In this document: in pieces, positions 15,517-24,686 of the stretch
How positions within the stretch are numbered: the stretch's first letter is position 1
Layout: every line of letters starts with the position of its first letter
Source of the DNA: Spirochaetota bacterium
GTDB taxonomy: Bacteria > Spirochaetota > Spirochaetia > Treponematales > Rectinemataceae
DNA: 64,000 bases
Assembly: GCA_029265615.1 (NCBI GenBank)
Contig: JAJUIB010000014.1
Coordinates: 1 to 64,000 of the forward strand
Direction: 5' to 3'
Position numbers and translations under genes: made by a program
The notes under the pieces: model-generated
What the model saw: only the letters and a program-made list of their open reading frames with translations
What the model was told of the DNA's origin: nothing
The model's database searches: none

Positions 15517-17610
15517 ATGGATTTCCGCTACGGCGTTGCGGCGGCTGCGCTTGCCGCCCTCGTCGCGCTCGTCTATGCGCTTACGCGGGCTCGCTGGATA
15601 TACCGCCAGCCCGTCGGCAATGCCGCCCTTACGCGCATTTCGGGGCACATTGCGCTCGGCGCGCGAACCTTCCTTGCCCGCGAATACGGTGTTCTTGCCC
15701 CGATCGTCCTCGGCGCGGGTCTCGTGCTCGCCCTTGCAAACACAGGCCCCCTGCGCTTCCAGGCCCTCGCCTTTGTCCTTGGGGCGCTCGCCTCGGCAGC
15801 CGCAGGCTGGTTCGGCATGCGCGTCGCCACCGCGGCCAACGCCCGCGCCGCCTGGGCCGCCACGGCGGGAGTCGGCCCCGCCCTTGGCGTCGCCTTCGCA
15901 GGCGGCTCGGTGATGGGCATGAGCGTCGTCGGCCTTGCACTTCTCGGCATCGCGATCGTCCTTGCAGGCGGCGCGGCTATTTTTGGTAGCGGCTATGCAA
16001 GCCTGGAAACGACGGTCTTCCCGATTCTTTCGGGCTTTTCGCTTGGCGCCTCGACCATCGCCCTTTTCGCACGGGTGGGCGGCGGCATCTTCACCAAGGC
16101 GGCCGACGTCGGTGCGGACTTAGTCGGCAAAGTCGAGGCGGGCATCCCCGAGGACGACCCGCGGAACCCCGCGGTCATCGCTGACAACGTCGGCGACAAT
16201 GTCGGCGACGTCGCTGGGATGGGCGCCGACCTCTTCGAATCCTACGCAGGTTCGATCGTCGGCTGCGCGATACTCGGCATCGCGGCGCTTGCAAGCGATG
16301 TGCTCAAAATCAGGCTCGCGGTGCTCCCCCTCGCGCTGTGCGCGGTCGGCGTCCTTGCCTCGGCGGCAGGTTGCTTCATCGTACGGGCCCGTCCGGGCCG
16401 CGCGCCGCAGAAGGCACTCAATTCTGGCTCCTTCGGGGCGGCGGGCATTGCCCTTATCCTCCTCTACCCAACCGCCAGGCTCGTCCTCGGCGAGGGGCGC
16501 TTCGGTCCTGCGCAAGCGGACGGAAGCCTTCCCTTCGATGCCTTCCGCGTAGCGCTCGCCGCCGCATCCGGCCTCGTCGCGGGCGTCGCCATCGGCTCGC
16601 TCACCGAGTTCTTCACCGGTACCGACACCCGCCCCGTGCGGAAAATCGCTCGCGCCTGCGGCACGGGCGCGGCCACAACCGTCATCACCGGCCTCGGCGT
16701 CGGCATGATCTCCACCGCGCCGCCCATCCTCGCAGTCGGCGCAGCAATCTGGGCGAGCCACGCGCTTGCGGGGCTCTACGGCGTCGGTATGGCCGGGCTC
16801 GGCATGCTCCTGACCCTCGGCATCCAGCTCTCCGTCGACGCCTACGGCCCCATCGCGGACAACGCAGGCGGGCTTGCGGTGATGGCGCAGATGCCCCCGG
16901 AAACCCGCGACGTCACGGACTCGCTCGACGCGGTCGGCAACACGACGGCGGCCATCGGCAAGGGCTTCGCGATCGGCTCGGCGGCGCTCACCTCGATCAT
17001 CCTCTTCGCCGCCTTCGTCGCGGCCGCGGGTCTCGACGCCACCCAGGTCTCGGTGGTGTCGCCCACCGTCATCATCGGCCTAATCGCGGGCGCAATGATC
17101 CCCTTCCTCTTTTCGGCGCTCGCAATGGATGCAATCGGCGTCTCCGCCTTCGCAATGATCGAAGAGGTGCGCAGGCAGTTCCGCGAGCGCCCCGGCATCC
17201 TCGCCGAGACCGACACGCCCGACTATGCCGCATGCGTCGACATCTCGACCCGATCGGCCCTGAGGCGCATGATCCTTCCCGGCCTTATTGCGATCGCCTC
17301 GCCGGTCGCGATCGGCCTTGCAGGGGGGCCGGGTATGCTCGCCGGCCTCCTTGCAGGGGCCACAGCCTCGGGCGTCGTCCTTGCCATTTTTATGGCGAAC
17401 GCAGGAGGCGCCTGGGACAACGCGAAAAAGCTCATCGAGTCGCGCGACGTCGAGGGCAAGGGCTCCGAGTCGCACATGGCCGCGGTGGTTGGCGACACGG
17501 TGGGCGATCCCTTTAAGGACACCGCTGGACCCGCGATCAACATTCTCATTAAGCTTATGGCCATAATATCCCTCGTGATGGCGCCCCTCCTTGCGGGGCT
17601 CTGGAGGTGA
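15517..17610 (+). CDS. hppA: Membrane ion-translocating pyrophosphatase, K+-dependent
   Basis: Couples pyrophosphate hydrolysis to H+ or Na+ export across the inner membrane. The 697 residues have about 16 membrane segments and the family's active-site stretches: DVGADLVGKVEAG, EDDPRNPAVIADNVGDNVGD, and a C-terminal DTVGDPFKDTAGPA. GNTTAAIGKG (from Gly474) carries Ala478 where K+-independent enzymes have Lys, which marks the K+-dependent class. That class includes Na+ pumps, so the ion is undetermined. The start at 15517 follows AAAGGAGG (15505-15512). It probably saves energy in fermentative growth by using biosynthetic pyrophosphate. Confidence 0.95.
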   Translation: MDFRYGVAAAALAALVALVYALTRARWIYRQPVGNAALTRISGHIALGARTFLAREYGVLAPIVLGAGLVLALANTGPLRFQALAFVLGALASAAAGWFGMRVATAANARAAWAATAGVGPALGVAFAGGSVMGMSVVGLALLGIAIVLAGGAAIFGSGYASLETTVFPILSGFSLGASTIALFARVGGGIFTKAADVGADLVGKVEAGIPEDDPRNPAVIADNVGDNVGDVAGMGADLFESYAGSIVGCAILGIAALASDVLKIRLAVLPLALCAVGVLASAAGCFIVRARPGRAPQKALNSGSFGAAGIALILLYPTARLVLGEGRFGPAQADGSLPFDAFRVALAAASGLVAGVAIGSLTEFFTGTDTRPVRKIARACGTGAATTVITGLGVGMISTAPPILAVGAAIWASHALAGLYGVGMAGLGMLLTLGIQLSVDAYGPIADNAGGLAVMAQMPPETRDVTDSLDAVGNTTAAIGKGFAIGSAALTSIILFAAFVAAAGLDATQVSVVSPTVIIGLIAGAMIPFLFSALAMDAIGVSAFAMIEEVRRQFRERPGILAETDTPDYAACVDISTRSALRRMILPGLIAIASPVAIGLAGGPGMLAGLLAGATASGVVLAIFMANAGGAWDNAKKLIESRDVEGKGSESHMAAVVGDTVGDPFKDTAGPAINILIKLMAIISLVMAPLLAGLWR

Positions 17611-17612
17611 AT

Positions 17613-18398
17613 GTGAAACACGACCGGCACCTGTACCTGATTTTGCACCCGAACCACTCGCTCATCGCATCACAGCTTGAGCCCGCGGACTTCATCAAGC
17701 ACTATGTCCAGGGTTCGACACGCTACTTCGAGGGCAGGCTCATCTTCGTAGAGCTCAATTCCGACTTCCGCGACCCGTACTTCGATATCGACGGCGCCTA
17801 TGCGGGGCTCGTCCCGCACGAGGACGGCCGCCCCAAGGCGACAAAGTTCATCAAGAGCTACCGCGTCCTCGAAAACGTCGACTTCGACGCCCTCGGCAAG
17901 CTCTATGTTTGCAATTCGGTGGGCGACTTCGTCGTCCTTGAGTCTGCGGACTACGATCCGAAGACGCGCGGGGACGAGATGCGCATCATCCTCGAGATCA
18001 ACCCGGTGAAGTTCATCGTCCTCACGAAGTACAACTTCCTCGAGTTCTCCCGGTTTATCACCGATCCGCACAACGCGAAGGGCGCGCCCAAGATGTTCTA
18101 CACGCAGCTTGAGTTCTCCGTGGACGACTTCATGAGCGAGTTCGAGGATAACCCCTTCATCCGCTGCTATGTGCCGGGCATCCACCCCGCGCGGCTCAGA
18201 AACGCCATCCTCGAGGTGCGGAACACCCCTGGAAAGAGCGTAAAGGGTATTTCGCTCGACTGCCCGATCGACCGCATCTCCTACAAGCTCCTTCGCCATG
18301 GCTTTATGTTCGCAAGCCAGGGGAAAAACAAGTTCTACCCCCTCCTCCCGCTCGAGGAAGTGGAACGGAGCTACTATAAGTTCTGGAAATCGATGTAG
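17613..18398 (+). CDS. Conserved protein of unknown function, spirochaete type
   Basis: A 261-residue soluble protein with many aromatic and charged residues and no signal or membrane segment. It begins with GTG, with GGAGG (17603-17607) placed across the end of the hppA gene at 5 nt spacing, so it is translated from the hppA transcript. Local landmarks are LYLILHPNHSLIASQL, KATKFIKSYRVLE, FVVLESADYDP, KYNFLEFSRFI and ISYKLLRHGFMFASQGK. I recall similar proteins of unknown function from treponemes but cannot name a family. A hairpin closes the unit. Confidence 0.7.
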   Translation: MKHDRHLYLILHPNHSLIASQLEPADFIKHYVQGSTRYFEGRLIFVELNSDFRDPYFDIDGAYAGLVPHEDGRPKATKFIKSYRVLENVDFDALGKLYVCNSVGDFVVLESADYDPKTRGDEMRIILEINPVKFIVLTKYNFLEFSRFITDPHNAKGAPKMFYTQLEFSVDDFMSEFEDNPFIRCYVPGIHPARLRNAILEVRNTPGKSVKGISLDCPIDRISYKLLRHGFMFASQGKNKFYPLLPLEEVERSYYKFWKSM

Positions 18399-18400
18399 CC

Positions 18401-18426
18401 CCCCACAGGGCTAGGGCCCTGTGGGG
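18401..18426 (+). terminator. Hairpin ending hppA unit
   Basis: A ten-base perfect stem, CCCCACAGGG / CCCTGTGGGG, with a six-base loop, directly after the stop codon at 18398. No T-tract follows, so termination efficiency is uncertain. Confidence 0.6.
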
Positions 18427-18495
18427 CCTATTGCACACAAGGCCGGGGCGGGGGCCAGGAAGCCTTCGCCCCGCTTTCTCTTTGAGGAGGATACC

Positions 18496-18882
18496 ATGAC
18501 GATTGCAGCCGTTTCGACCGCCGCCGCTCCCGCAGCCATCGGCCCCTATTCCCAGGCCATCCGCGCAGGCGGTCTTCTCTTCGTCTCCGGCCAGCTTGGC
18601 ATCGAGCCAGCAACCGGCACGCTCGCCGAAGGCACCGCGGCGCAGGTGCGCCGTGCGATGGACAATCTTTCCGCCATCCTCGCCGCCGCGGGGCTCAGCC
18701 TCGACCGCGTGGTCAAAACCACGCTCTTTCTGACCGACCTTGGGGATTTTGCGACGGTGAACGAAATCTACGGCTCATATTTCAAAGGCGCCTTCCCCGC
18801 CCGTTCGACCATCCAGGTCGCGGCCCTGCCCAAGGGCGGAAGGTTCGAAATCGAGGCCGTTGCCACCTACCCGGAAGCCTAA
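18496..18882 (+). CDS. ridA: RidA-family reactive imine deaminase
   Basis: Hydrolyses reactive enamine/imine intermediates released by PLP enzymes. The 128 residues show AAIGPYSQAIRAG, FVSGQLGIEPATGTL, the VVKTTLFLTDLGDF segment, YFKGAFPARSTIQVAALPKGG with the conserved Arg that binds carboxylate, and a final EIEAVA. Length matches the family. The start at 18496 follows GAGGAGG; longer readings run into the preceding hairpin. Its 3' end overlaps the stop of the opposing gene within CTAA. Confidence 0.93.
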   Translation: MTIAAVSTAAAPAAIGPYSQAIRAGGLLFVSGQLGIEPATGTLAEGTAAQVRRAMDNLSAILAAAGLSLDRVVKTTLFLTDLGDFATVNEIYGSYFKGAFPARSTIQVAALPKGGRFEIEAVATYPEA

Positions 18883-19796
18883 GGTCCGCGCGGCGCTCTT
18901 TCCGTCGTCGAGGCAGTGAGGACGAGGGCGCCCGCCCCCGCATCTTCGTCCGCGACAAAGGCAAAGACGATAGGCTCAAGGGGGGTGAGCGGCAGGGCCT
19001 CGCTCGCCTCGCGGCGCCTCACGGCGAACGGTCCCCGCGCTTCGCCGAGTGTGGCGGCCGGGAGGGCTGCGAGCCGGTCAAGAAGGCTTACGCGGGCGGG
19101 AAAGGTCGCGGCGATCGCGCCTTCCGGCCCTGCGATGCCGACCACGCGATAGCGGCGCGCGCCTGCGAGGAGCGCAAGGGGACCGCCGAGCTCAAGGCGC
19201 TCGACGACGAGCGCGGCGCGCTCGAGGGGAAGCTCGAGCCTCTGGAGCGTGGGAACCGTGTCGCGCTCGTAGAGCTCAAGCTCGCCTAAAAAGCGCCCCT
19301 CCCCCACTGTGTAGGGGAAAAGCCGCGCAACCGCGCAGGGCCCCGACAGCGGAAGCCACCCGGCAACGCCGGATGCGAGCGTAAAACAGGCTATAAGCGC
19401 GCAGGCGCAGAGTGGAATCCCCGCCGCGCGGGGCGCAAGGTCAGCGGCAAGGCCTACAAGCGCGGCAAAGCCCGCCCAATAGGGCAGAAGGCCATCCGCA
19501 AGGGCGGCTTTGGGCGCTAGTACGAGGAGCGCGGCGCCGGATGCAACCGCGCAGGCAAGAAAGCAGAGCGCAAGAGCGGAGGCCCGCGCCTCCGCCCTTG
19601 CACGACGCAGGCGGGCGGCGCGGAACGAGCGGAGCACCTGCCCTAAGGCGGCGCCTAAAAAAAACGCGCCGATCGCCGTCCAGAGATAGGGATTTTCGAA
19701 GGCACGAGGCAGGTGCCGAAAGCCCGCCTCGCGCATGGCCGCGGCCGCTTCCGCGGCGGCGGATTTCGCCGCCGCCGCGAGCGGGCTAGAAGCCAT
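18879..19796 (-). CDS. Membrane protein with C-terminal extracytoplasmic domain
   Basis: The 305-residue product has an Ala-rich start, a hydrophobic segment near 35-55, further segments near 75-95 and 100-150, then about 140 residues without hydrophobic spans (GEGRFLGELELYERDTVPTL.. to the end). The ATG at 19796 lies inside the last codons of the M32 carboxypeptidase gene (11-bp overlap), so translation is coupled. I do not recognise the family; the soluble part may be a periplasmic beta-domain. Longer upstream reading in this frame is antisense noise of the opposite codon positions in the carboxypeptidase gene. Confidence 0.6.
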   Translation of the reverse strand: MASSPLAAAAKSAAAEAAAAMREAGFRHLPRAFENPYLWTAIGAFFLGAALGQVLRSFRAARLRRARAEARASALALCFLACAVASGAALLVLAPKAALADGLLPYWAGFAALVGLAADLAPRAAGIPLCACALIACFTLASGVAGWLPLSGPCAVARLFPYTVGEGRFLGELELYERDTVPTLQRLELPLERAALVVERLELGGPLALLAGARRYRVVGIAGPEGAIAATFPARVSLLDRLAALPAATLGEARGPFAVRRREASEALPLTPLEPIVFAFVADEDAGAGALVLTASTTERAPRGP

Positions 19797-21306
19797 ATAC
19801 CTTCGAATACTTGTCGGTGAGATACTCGATAAAATATCGCGCATCGAGCTTTTCGCCCGTGACACGCTCGACAAGCTCACCGGGAAGATAGGCGGCGCCC
19901 GGCTTGTGGATGTTTTCGCGCAGCCAGGAAAGAACGGGTGCGACATCGCCCGCTTCGATCTGCGCCTCGATTTCGGGCTTGTCCTTCCGCATCTTCGCCC
20001 AGAACTGCGCGGCGTACAGATTCCCGAGCGCATAGCTCGGGAAATAGCCGATAGCGCCCATCGACCAATGGATGTCCTGGAGGCAGCCCTTTGTATCGTT
20101 CGGCGGTTCAATGCCGAGGAGCTCCTTCGCCTTGGCGTTCCAGGCGGCAGGGAGGTCCTTGACCGCAAGGCGGCCGGCCATGAGCTCGGCCTCAAGCTCA
20201 AAGCGCAGGATGACGTGGATGCCATAGGTGACCTCGTCGGCCTCGGTGCGGATGAGCGAGGGCTCGACCTTGTTGATGGCGCGGACAAAGGCATCGACGG
20301 AGACCCCGTCGAGCGCCGGACCGGCGAGCGTTTTGAGCTTGGCAAAATTCGGCTTCCAGAAGGAAAGCGACCGTCCGATCGTATTTTCCCACAGCCGCGA
20401 CTGGGATTCGTGGATGGCCATGGACGAGGCCTCGGAGAGCTTTGTGCGGCGGAATTCAGGTGAAGGCGCGATGCCAAGCTCATAGAGGGCGTGTCCCGTC
20501 TCGTGGATGGTCGAAAAGACGCTCGAGGTGAAAAGATGCTCGAGGTAGCGCGTCGTAATGCGCACATCGTCCGTGCCGAGGGTCGTTGTAAAGGGGTGTG
20601 CGGTGGTATCGAGACGGCCGCGGCCCTCGTCGTAGGCAAGAAGGTGCATGAGCCACTCGCTCATTTTCGCTTGGCGCTCCGCCTCAACTTTTCGCAAAAG
20701 GAAGGAGTCGTCCACCTGGGGGCGCGCGGTGATTTTGGCAAGAAGGGCGACAAGGTCCCGGCGGAGCGAAGCGAAGACGGCGGCGATGGACTCCTCGGTG
20801 CTGCCGGGCTCGTAGAGGTCGAGGAGCACATCGTAGGGCTTTTTCCCGGGGCCAAGATAGGCAGCCTTTCGTTTGTTGAGCTCGAGCATCTTTTCAAGGT
20901 GGGGTGCAAAGGCGGAAAAATCGTTCTTTTCGCGTGCCTCGGCCCAGGCGGCTTGGGAAAGGCTCGTCGCCCGCGCAAGCTCGGTGACGAGTTCGGCGGG
21001 GAGCCGGGTCGCCTGGTCATAGGCGCGCCGCATAGCACGGAGATAGGCCCGCTCCTCGGGCGCAAGCGATGGGTCGCCTTGTGGGCGCTCCGTCGTCGAC
21101 CCGAGGGCCTCGAGAAGGCGACCGATCTCCGAATTCACGAGCTTCTCGTGGGAAATGCCTTCGAGAAGTGCAAGCTGTTCAGCCCGCTCCTCGATAGCCT
21201 TGGGCGGCATATATGTTTCCTGGTCCCAGCCGAGGACCGCCTGGATGTGGGCGACAAGCACCTGCTCCCGGTCAAGCGCCACAAGGCGTTCGAGTTCTGT
21301 ACGCAT
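19786..21306 (-). CDS. M32-family metallocarboxypeptidase (Taq/Pfu type)
   Basis: A zinc carboxypeptidase releasing C-terminal residues of peptides in the cytoplasm. The 506 residues match the family's usual 500. The zinc motif HETGH is at 268-272, followed by the family-specific IHESQSRLWEN (298-308) with the third ligand Glu. Near the start GWDQETYMPPKA is another M32 signature. The start at 21306 follows AAGGAG at 8 nt. A TTGTCC-17-TAGGAT promoter lies upstream. The next gene, a membrane protein, overlaps its end by 11 bp. Confidence 0.92.
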   Translation of the reverse strand: MRTELERLVALDREQVLVAHIQAVLGWDQETYMPPKAIEERAEQLALLEGISHEKLVNSEIGRLLEALGSTTERPQGDPSLAPEERAYLRAMRRAYDQATRLPAELVTELARATSLSQAAWAEAREKNDFSAFAPHLEKMLELNKRKAAYLGPGKKPYDVLLDLYEPGSTEESIAAVFASLRRDLVALLAKITARPQVDDSFLLRKVEAERQAKMSEWLMHLLAYDEGRGRLDTTAHPFTTTLGTDDVRITTRYLEHLFTSSVFSTIHETGHALYELGIAPSPEFRRTKLSEASSMAIHESQSRLWENTIGRSLSFWKPNFAKLKTLAGPALDGVSVDAFVRAINKVEPSLIRTEADEVTYGIHVILRFELEAELMAGRLAVKDLPAAWNAKAKELLGIEPPNDTKGCLQDIHWSMGAIGYFPSYALGNLYAAQFWAKMRKDKPEIEAQIEAGDVAPVLSWLRENIHKPGAAYLPGELVERVTGEKLDARYFIEYLTDKYSKVYGF

Positions 21307-21357
21307 GTTGAGTACTCCTTGTTCGAGGGCAGGCTGCAAGACCCCCGCCCTTGGGCC

Positions 21358-21386
21358 ATCCTAGCACCCCCTCCCCTCGGGGACAA
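21358..21386 (-). promoter_or_regulatory. Promoter of M32 carboxypeptidase gene
   Basis: Minus strand: TTGTCC (21381-21386), 17 bp, TAGGAT (21358-21363). The leader is about 45 nt with AAGGAG before the ATG at 21306. Confidence 0.55.
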
Positions 21387-21467
21387 GGCGGAACTTTTGT
21401 CCTTACTCGATTTGTCCCTTACGAGCCTTAACAGTCATCGATTAGGGACTTCGCGCAGGGAGGGCGT

Positions 21468-23579
21468 ATGTGGTATCGTCATCCCGTGTTCCTCCGCGAA
21501 CTCAGCCACTCGGTAACCCAGCTCAAGGGTGCAGGCAGCCAGGTCGCGGGCAAACTCGCCCGGCTTGGCATTTTCTCTGTGGCCGACCTTCTCCTCCGCT
21601 ACCCCCGCGACTACGACGACCGTTCGGCCTTTGTGCCGATTTCCGCCTATGCACGCGGAGCGCGGACCCACACGATCGCGCTCGTTTTGGGCCATGAATG
21701 GTTCGGCTATGGCCGCATGCGGACGCTCAAACTCCGCGTCCGCGACGAGAGCGCGGAGGCGGTGCTCATCTGCTTCAACCGCCCCTTTTTGGAAAAACAG
21801 CTTCCCGTAGGTGCACGCATCCTCCTTTCCGGAAAGTTCCAGCTCCGCTACGGCGAGATCCAGGCAAGCGCCTTCGAGGTTGAACTCCTAAATGAGGGCT
21901 CGCTCGAGCGCCCCGCTGCCCTTCTTGCGGGCATCCTGCCCGTCTACCCGCTGACTGACGGTCTCAAGCAGGGCACCCTGCGCAAGCTCGTGCGCGCGGC
22001 GCTCACCGAGTACGGCGCGCACGTCGAGGACGAGCTCCCCTCCGCAATCATGGCGCGGCGCGACCTTCTACCTAAGTGCGAGGCTCTTTGCGAAATACAC
22101 TTTCCGACCAGCGCTGCACAGCTTACGAGCGCGCGCCGCAGCCTCGTCTACGAAGAGCTCTTTTACTTTCAACTCGCCGTGGCGCGCCGCGCCGCCCGCC
22201 GCCGCGAATCGCCCCGCCCTGCGCGCGCCTCTGCAGGGCTCTTGCGGCGCCGCCTCCTCGAGCGACTGCCCTACGCGCTCACGCCGGATCAGGAACGCTC
22301 GGTCGCCGAAATCGCCCAGGACATGGCGAGCCCCTATCCGATGGCTCGCCTTCTGCAGGGCGATGTCGGCTCGGGTAAGACGCTCGTCGCCCTTTTAGCC
22401 TGCCTTGATGCCATCGAATCGGGGGGACAGGCCGCGATCATGGCGCCGACGGAACTCCTTGCTCGCCAGCACGCAGGGGTCGCCGCGCGCCTCCTTGAAC
22501 CCATCGGCATCCGCCTCGCCTTCCTCTCGGGCAATATCGAGGATGCGGCCCGCCCTCCCCTTCTCGCTGCCCTCAAGAAAGGCGAGGTGGATCTCGTCCT
22601 CGGCACGCATGCGCTGTTCTCCGACGAGGTCGTCTATCGCGACCTCCGCCTCGCGGTGATCGATGAACAACACCGCTTTGGCGTGCTACAAAGGCTCGCG
22701 CTCGGCAGAAAGGGCCCGCCTCCCGACCTCCTCATGATGACGGCGACCCCCATTCCCCGCACGCTCGCGCTCACCGTCTACGGCGACCTTGCGCTGTCGG
22801 TCATCCGGACTCAGCCGCCGGGACGGAAGCCCATCATCACCCACCTTGCGCGCGACGACAACGCCGGTAAGGTGTACGCCTTTGTCCGCAGGCTCCTTGC
22901 AGAAGGGCGGCAGGCCTATTTCGTCTATCCCCTCATCGGCGAAGGCGAGAGTGAGCGCGCCGCGGAGCTCAAAAACGCTGAGGCGATGGCGAGGCGGCTC
23001 AAAGATGAGGTATATCCCGACTATGCCGTGGGACTTGTCCACTCGCGGCTTAAGGACGAGGAGAAACGCCGCACGATGGATGCCTTTGTCCGCGGAGAGC
23101 TCAAGATACTCGTCGCGACAAGCGTCATCGAGGTCGGCGTCGACGTGCCGAATGCAGCGGCGATGGTCGTGGAACACGCCGAACGCTTCGGCCTCGCGGC
23201 GCTCCACCAGCTTCGCGGGCGCGTCGGCCGCGGCACCGAACAGTCCTACTGCTTTCTCGTCTATTCTGAAAAGGGGCTCACGGAGGACGGGAAGGCGCGG
23301 CTTAAGGCGATGCTCGAAACCGCAGACGGCTTCACCATAGCCGAGGAAGACCTCCGCATCCGCGGTCCGGGCGAGCTTGCGGGCACAAGCCAAGCGGGGG
23401 CGCTTAGGCTCACGATAGCCGATCCCGTCAGGGACCAGGCCATCCTCGAAAACGCGCGAGAGGATGCCTTTGCGCTCGTCACCGCCGATCCGAACCTGCT
23501 TGTCCCCGAGAACACCGTGATCCGCGAGGTGCTTGCCCGGGCAAAACCTTTCGGCGATGCGCCCGTCGGCCTAGGCTAA
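21468..23579 (+). CDS. recG: ATP-dependent DNA helicase RecG
   Basis: Remodels stalled replication forks and recombination intermediates. The 703 residues contain an N-terminal wedge/OB domain (about 10-270; FSVADLLLRYPRDYDDRS), helicase motif I GDVGSGKT (298-305), MAPTELLARQH, DEQHRFGV (399-406, motif II), TATPIPRT (425-432) and a C-terminal helicase lobe with VGVDVPNA and QLRGRVGRG, plus the RecG tail LRIRGPGELAGTSQAG. Length and motif order are normal. GGGAGG precedes the ATG. It is divergent from the M32 gene and ends at a hairpin facing the H1-like gene. Confidence 0.95.
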   Translation: MWYRHPVFLRELSHSVTQLKGAGSQVAGKLARLGIFSVADLLLRYPRDYDDRSAFVPISAYARGARTHTIALVLGHEWFGYGRMRTLKLRVRDESAEAVLICFNRPFLEKQLPVGARILLSGKFQLRYGEIQASAFEVELLNEGSLERPAALLAGILPVYPLTDGLKQGTLRKLVRAALTEYGAHVEDELPSAIMARRDLLPKCEALCEIHFPTSAAQLTSARRSLVYEELFYFQLAVARRAARRRESPRPARASAGLLRRRLLERLPYALTPDQERSVAEIAQDMASPYPMARLLQGDVGSGKTLVALLACLDAIESGGQAAIMAPTELLARQHAGVAARLLEPIGIRLAFLSGNIEDAARPPLLAALKKGEVDLVLGTHALFSDEVVYRDLRLAVIDEQHRFGVLQRLALGRKGPPPDLLMMTATPIPRTLALTVYGDLALSVIRTQPPGRKPIITHLARDDNAGKVYAFVRRLLAEGRQAYFVYPLIGEGESERAAELKNAEAMARRLKDEVYPDYAVGLVHSRLKDEEKRRTMDAFVRGELKILVATSVIEVGVDVPNAAAMVVEHAERFGLAALHQLRGRVGRGTEQSYCFLVYSEKGLTEDGKARLKAMLETADGFTIAEEDLRIRGPGELAGTSQAGALRLTIADPVRDQAILENAREDAFALVTADPNLLVPENTVIREVLARAKPFGDAPVGLG

Positions 23580-23602
23580 AGCCCCGGAACGAGGCCGGGG
23601 CT
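23580..23602. terminator. Hairpin between recG and H1-like gene
   Basis: An eight-base stem, AGCCCCGG / CCGGGGCT, with a seven-base loop, immediately after the recG stop and 6 bp before the end of the convergent gene. There is no T-tract; symmetric position suggests use by both transcripts. Confidence 0.55.
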
Positions 23603-23608
23603 CACGGC

Positions 23609-24556
23609 CTAAGAGCGCTTTGCGGAAGCCTTTTTGGCCGCCGCCTTTGAAGCCGCTACCGCCTTGACCGCCGTCTTTGGGGATACCTGCTTGGCTGGCT
23701 GAGTCGTGGCGGCAGGTTTGGCTTCGCCGCGTTTGGTTTTGGCGGCCTTTCCCTTGGCCGCGCCAGCGTCTTTCGCGGCGGGTTTCGTAGCCCCGCTTGT
23801 CTTTTTTGCGGCCTTGGTAGCCGTCGGCATTTTTGCCGCAGGCATTTTTGCCGCAGGTGCTTTTTTCGCTGGCACCTTCGCCGCTTGCGGCGTCGCCGCT
23901 GGCGGCGTCGCCGTTTGCGGCGTCGCCGTTTGCGGCGTTGTAGCTTTCTTCGGCTCGGCGGCCTTAGTAGAAGGCTTCGTAGAAGACTTAGCCATGGCTT
24001 TCGGCGCCGCAGTCCCGCGCGCCGGGCGCCCCTTGGCCGCCTGGGCGAGGGCCTCGACGGCCGCAGCGCCCCGCTTAAGGACAGACTCGGCCCGCATGAG
24101 GTAGTCGAGCACCTTGGCCCGACTCGCGCGTGCGCCAAGAAGCGACTCGACCTTTCGGCACTTCCGCCGCATGTACTGGATGGAAGGGATGCTCGCGTGG
24201 AAATGCTCCGCAAGCTGCCAGTCCTTCATCGCATAACGGCCGTTCTTGTCCTTGCCATTGAGCGACAGGAACTCATCGACCCGCTCGCGGGTCCAGGCAA
24301 CCTCGACGCCGCCTGAGTAGTCGTGGGCCGCAAGACGGCGGCGGGTGCGCTCGACGGAGCCCTCCATCTTCTTTTTGCGCCAGTAGGGGTGGCGGTTCCT
24401 TGCCCGGAGAATGTCCTCTTTCGTATAACCCGTCTTTTCCATCCAGAGCCGTGCAAGGCGCGCCTTTGCCGCAGGCGGGAGGCGGGACTTGAGAGAGGTC
24501 TCGATGTACGCGGTGGGATCGGCCGCGTTAAGGATGGTTTCTTCCGACTTGGTCAT
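23609..24556 (-). CDS. Protein with histone-H1-like Lys/Ala/Pro tail
   Basis: The 315-residue product has two parts. Residues 1-165 form a folded, basic, helix-rich domain (LWMEKTGYTKEDILRARNRHP, MKDWQLAEHFHASIPSIQYMRRK) with a helix-turn-helix feel. Residues 166-315 are almost only Ala, Lys, Pro and Thr, with repeats such as TPQTA and PAAKM, like histone H1 tails and bacterial Hc1/AlgP-type proteins. A nucleoid or DNA-compacting role is inferred. The ATG has no Shine-Dalgarno but sits 6 nt after the -10 of a TTGCAT-17-TAGAAT promoter. Repeated 15-bp units (GCCGTTTGCGGCGTC) encode part of the tail. Confidence 0.72.
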   Translation of the reverse strand: MTKSEETILNAADPTAYIETSLKSRLPPAAKARLARLWMEKTGYTKEDILRARNRHPYWRKKKMEGSVERTRRRLAAHDYSGGVEVAWTRERVDEFLSLNGKDKNGRYAMKDWQLAEHFHASIPSIQYMRRKCRKVESLLGARASRAKVLDYLMRAESVLKRGAAAVEALAQAAKGRPARGTAAPKAMAKSSTKPSTKAAEPKKATTPQTATPQTATPPAATPQAAKVPAKKAPAAKMPAAKMPTATKAAKKTSGATKPAAKDAGAAKGKAAKTKRGEAKPAATTQPAKQVSPKTAVKAVAASKAAAKKASAKRS

Positions 24557-24562
24557 ACGACC

Positions 24563-24591
24563 ATTCTAATTCCCGCGGCTGTGCAATGCAA
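24563..24591 (-). promoter_or_regulatory. Promoter of H1-like gene, leaderless type
   Basis: Minus strand: TTGCAT (24586-24591), 17 bp, TAGAAT (24563-24568), then 6 nt to the ATG at 24556. Confidence 0.62.
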
Positions 24592-24610
24592 ATACCGCGC
24601 GCAAATTCCC

Positions 24611-24629
24611 GCATGCGCTTTACGCATGC
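24611..24629 (-). terminator. Hairpin after methyltransferase gene
   Basis: GCATGCG / CGCATGC arms with a five-base loop, about 58 bp beyond the minus-strand methyltransferase stop. The flanking sequence has no long T-tract, so it is only a candidate terminator. The rest of the 130-bp gap holds the H1-like gene promoter. Confidence 0.35.
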
Positions 24630-24686
24630 ATGGCGCGGACCACCACGGAGCGCGGCGCGCGGGGCCGGTCCGCTTTGGCGCGAAGG

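Noticed and set aside
19797-20639. A 5' extension of the membrane-protein frame at 18879-19796
   Set aside because: It is antisense-frame noise within the M32 carboxypeptidase gene; the composition is Ser/Arg/Pro-rich until the ATG at 19796.
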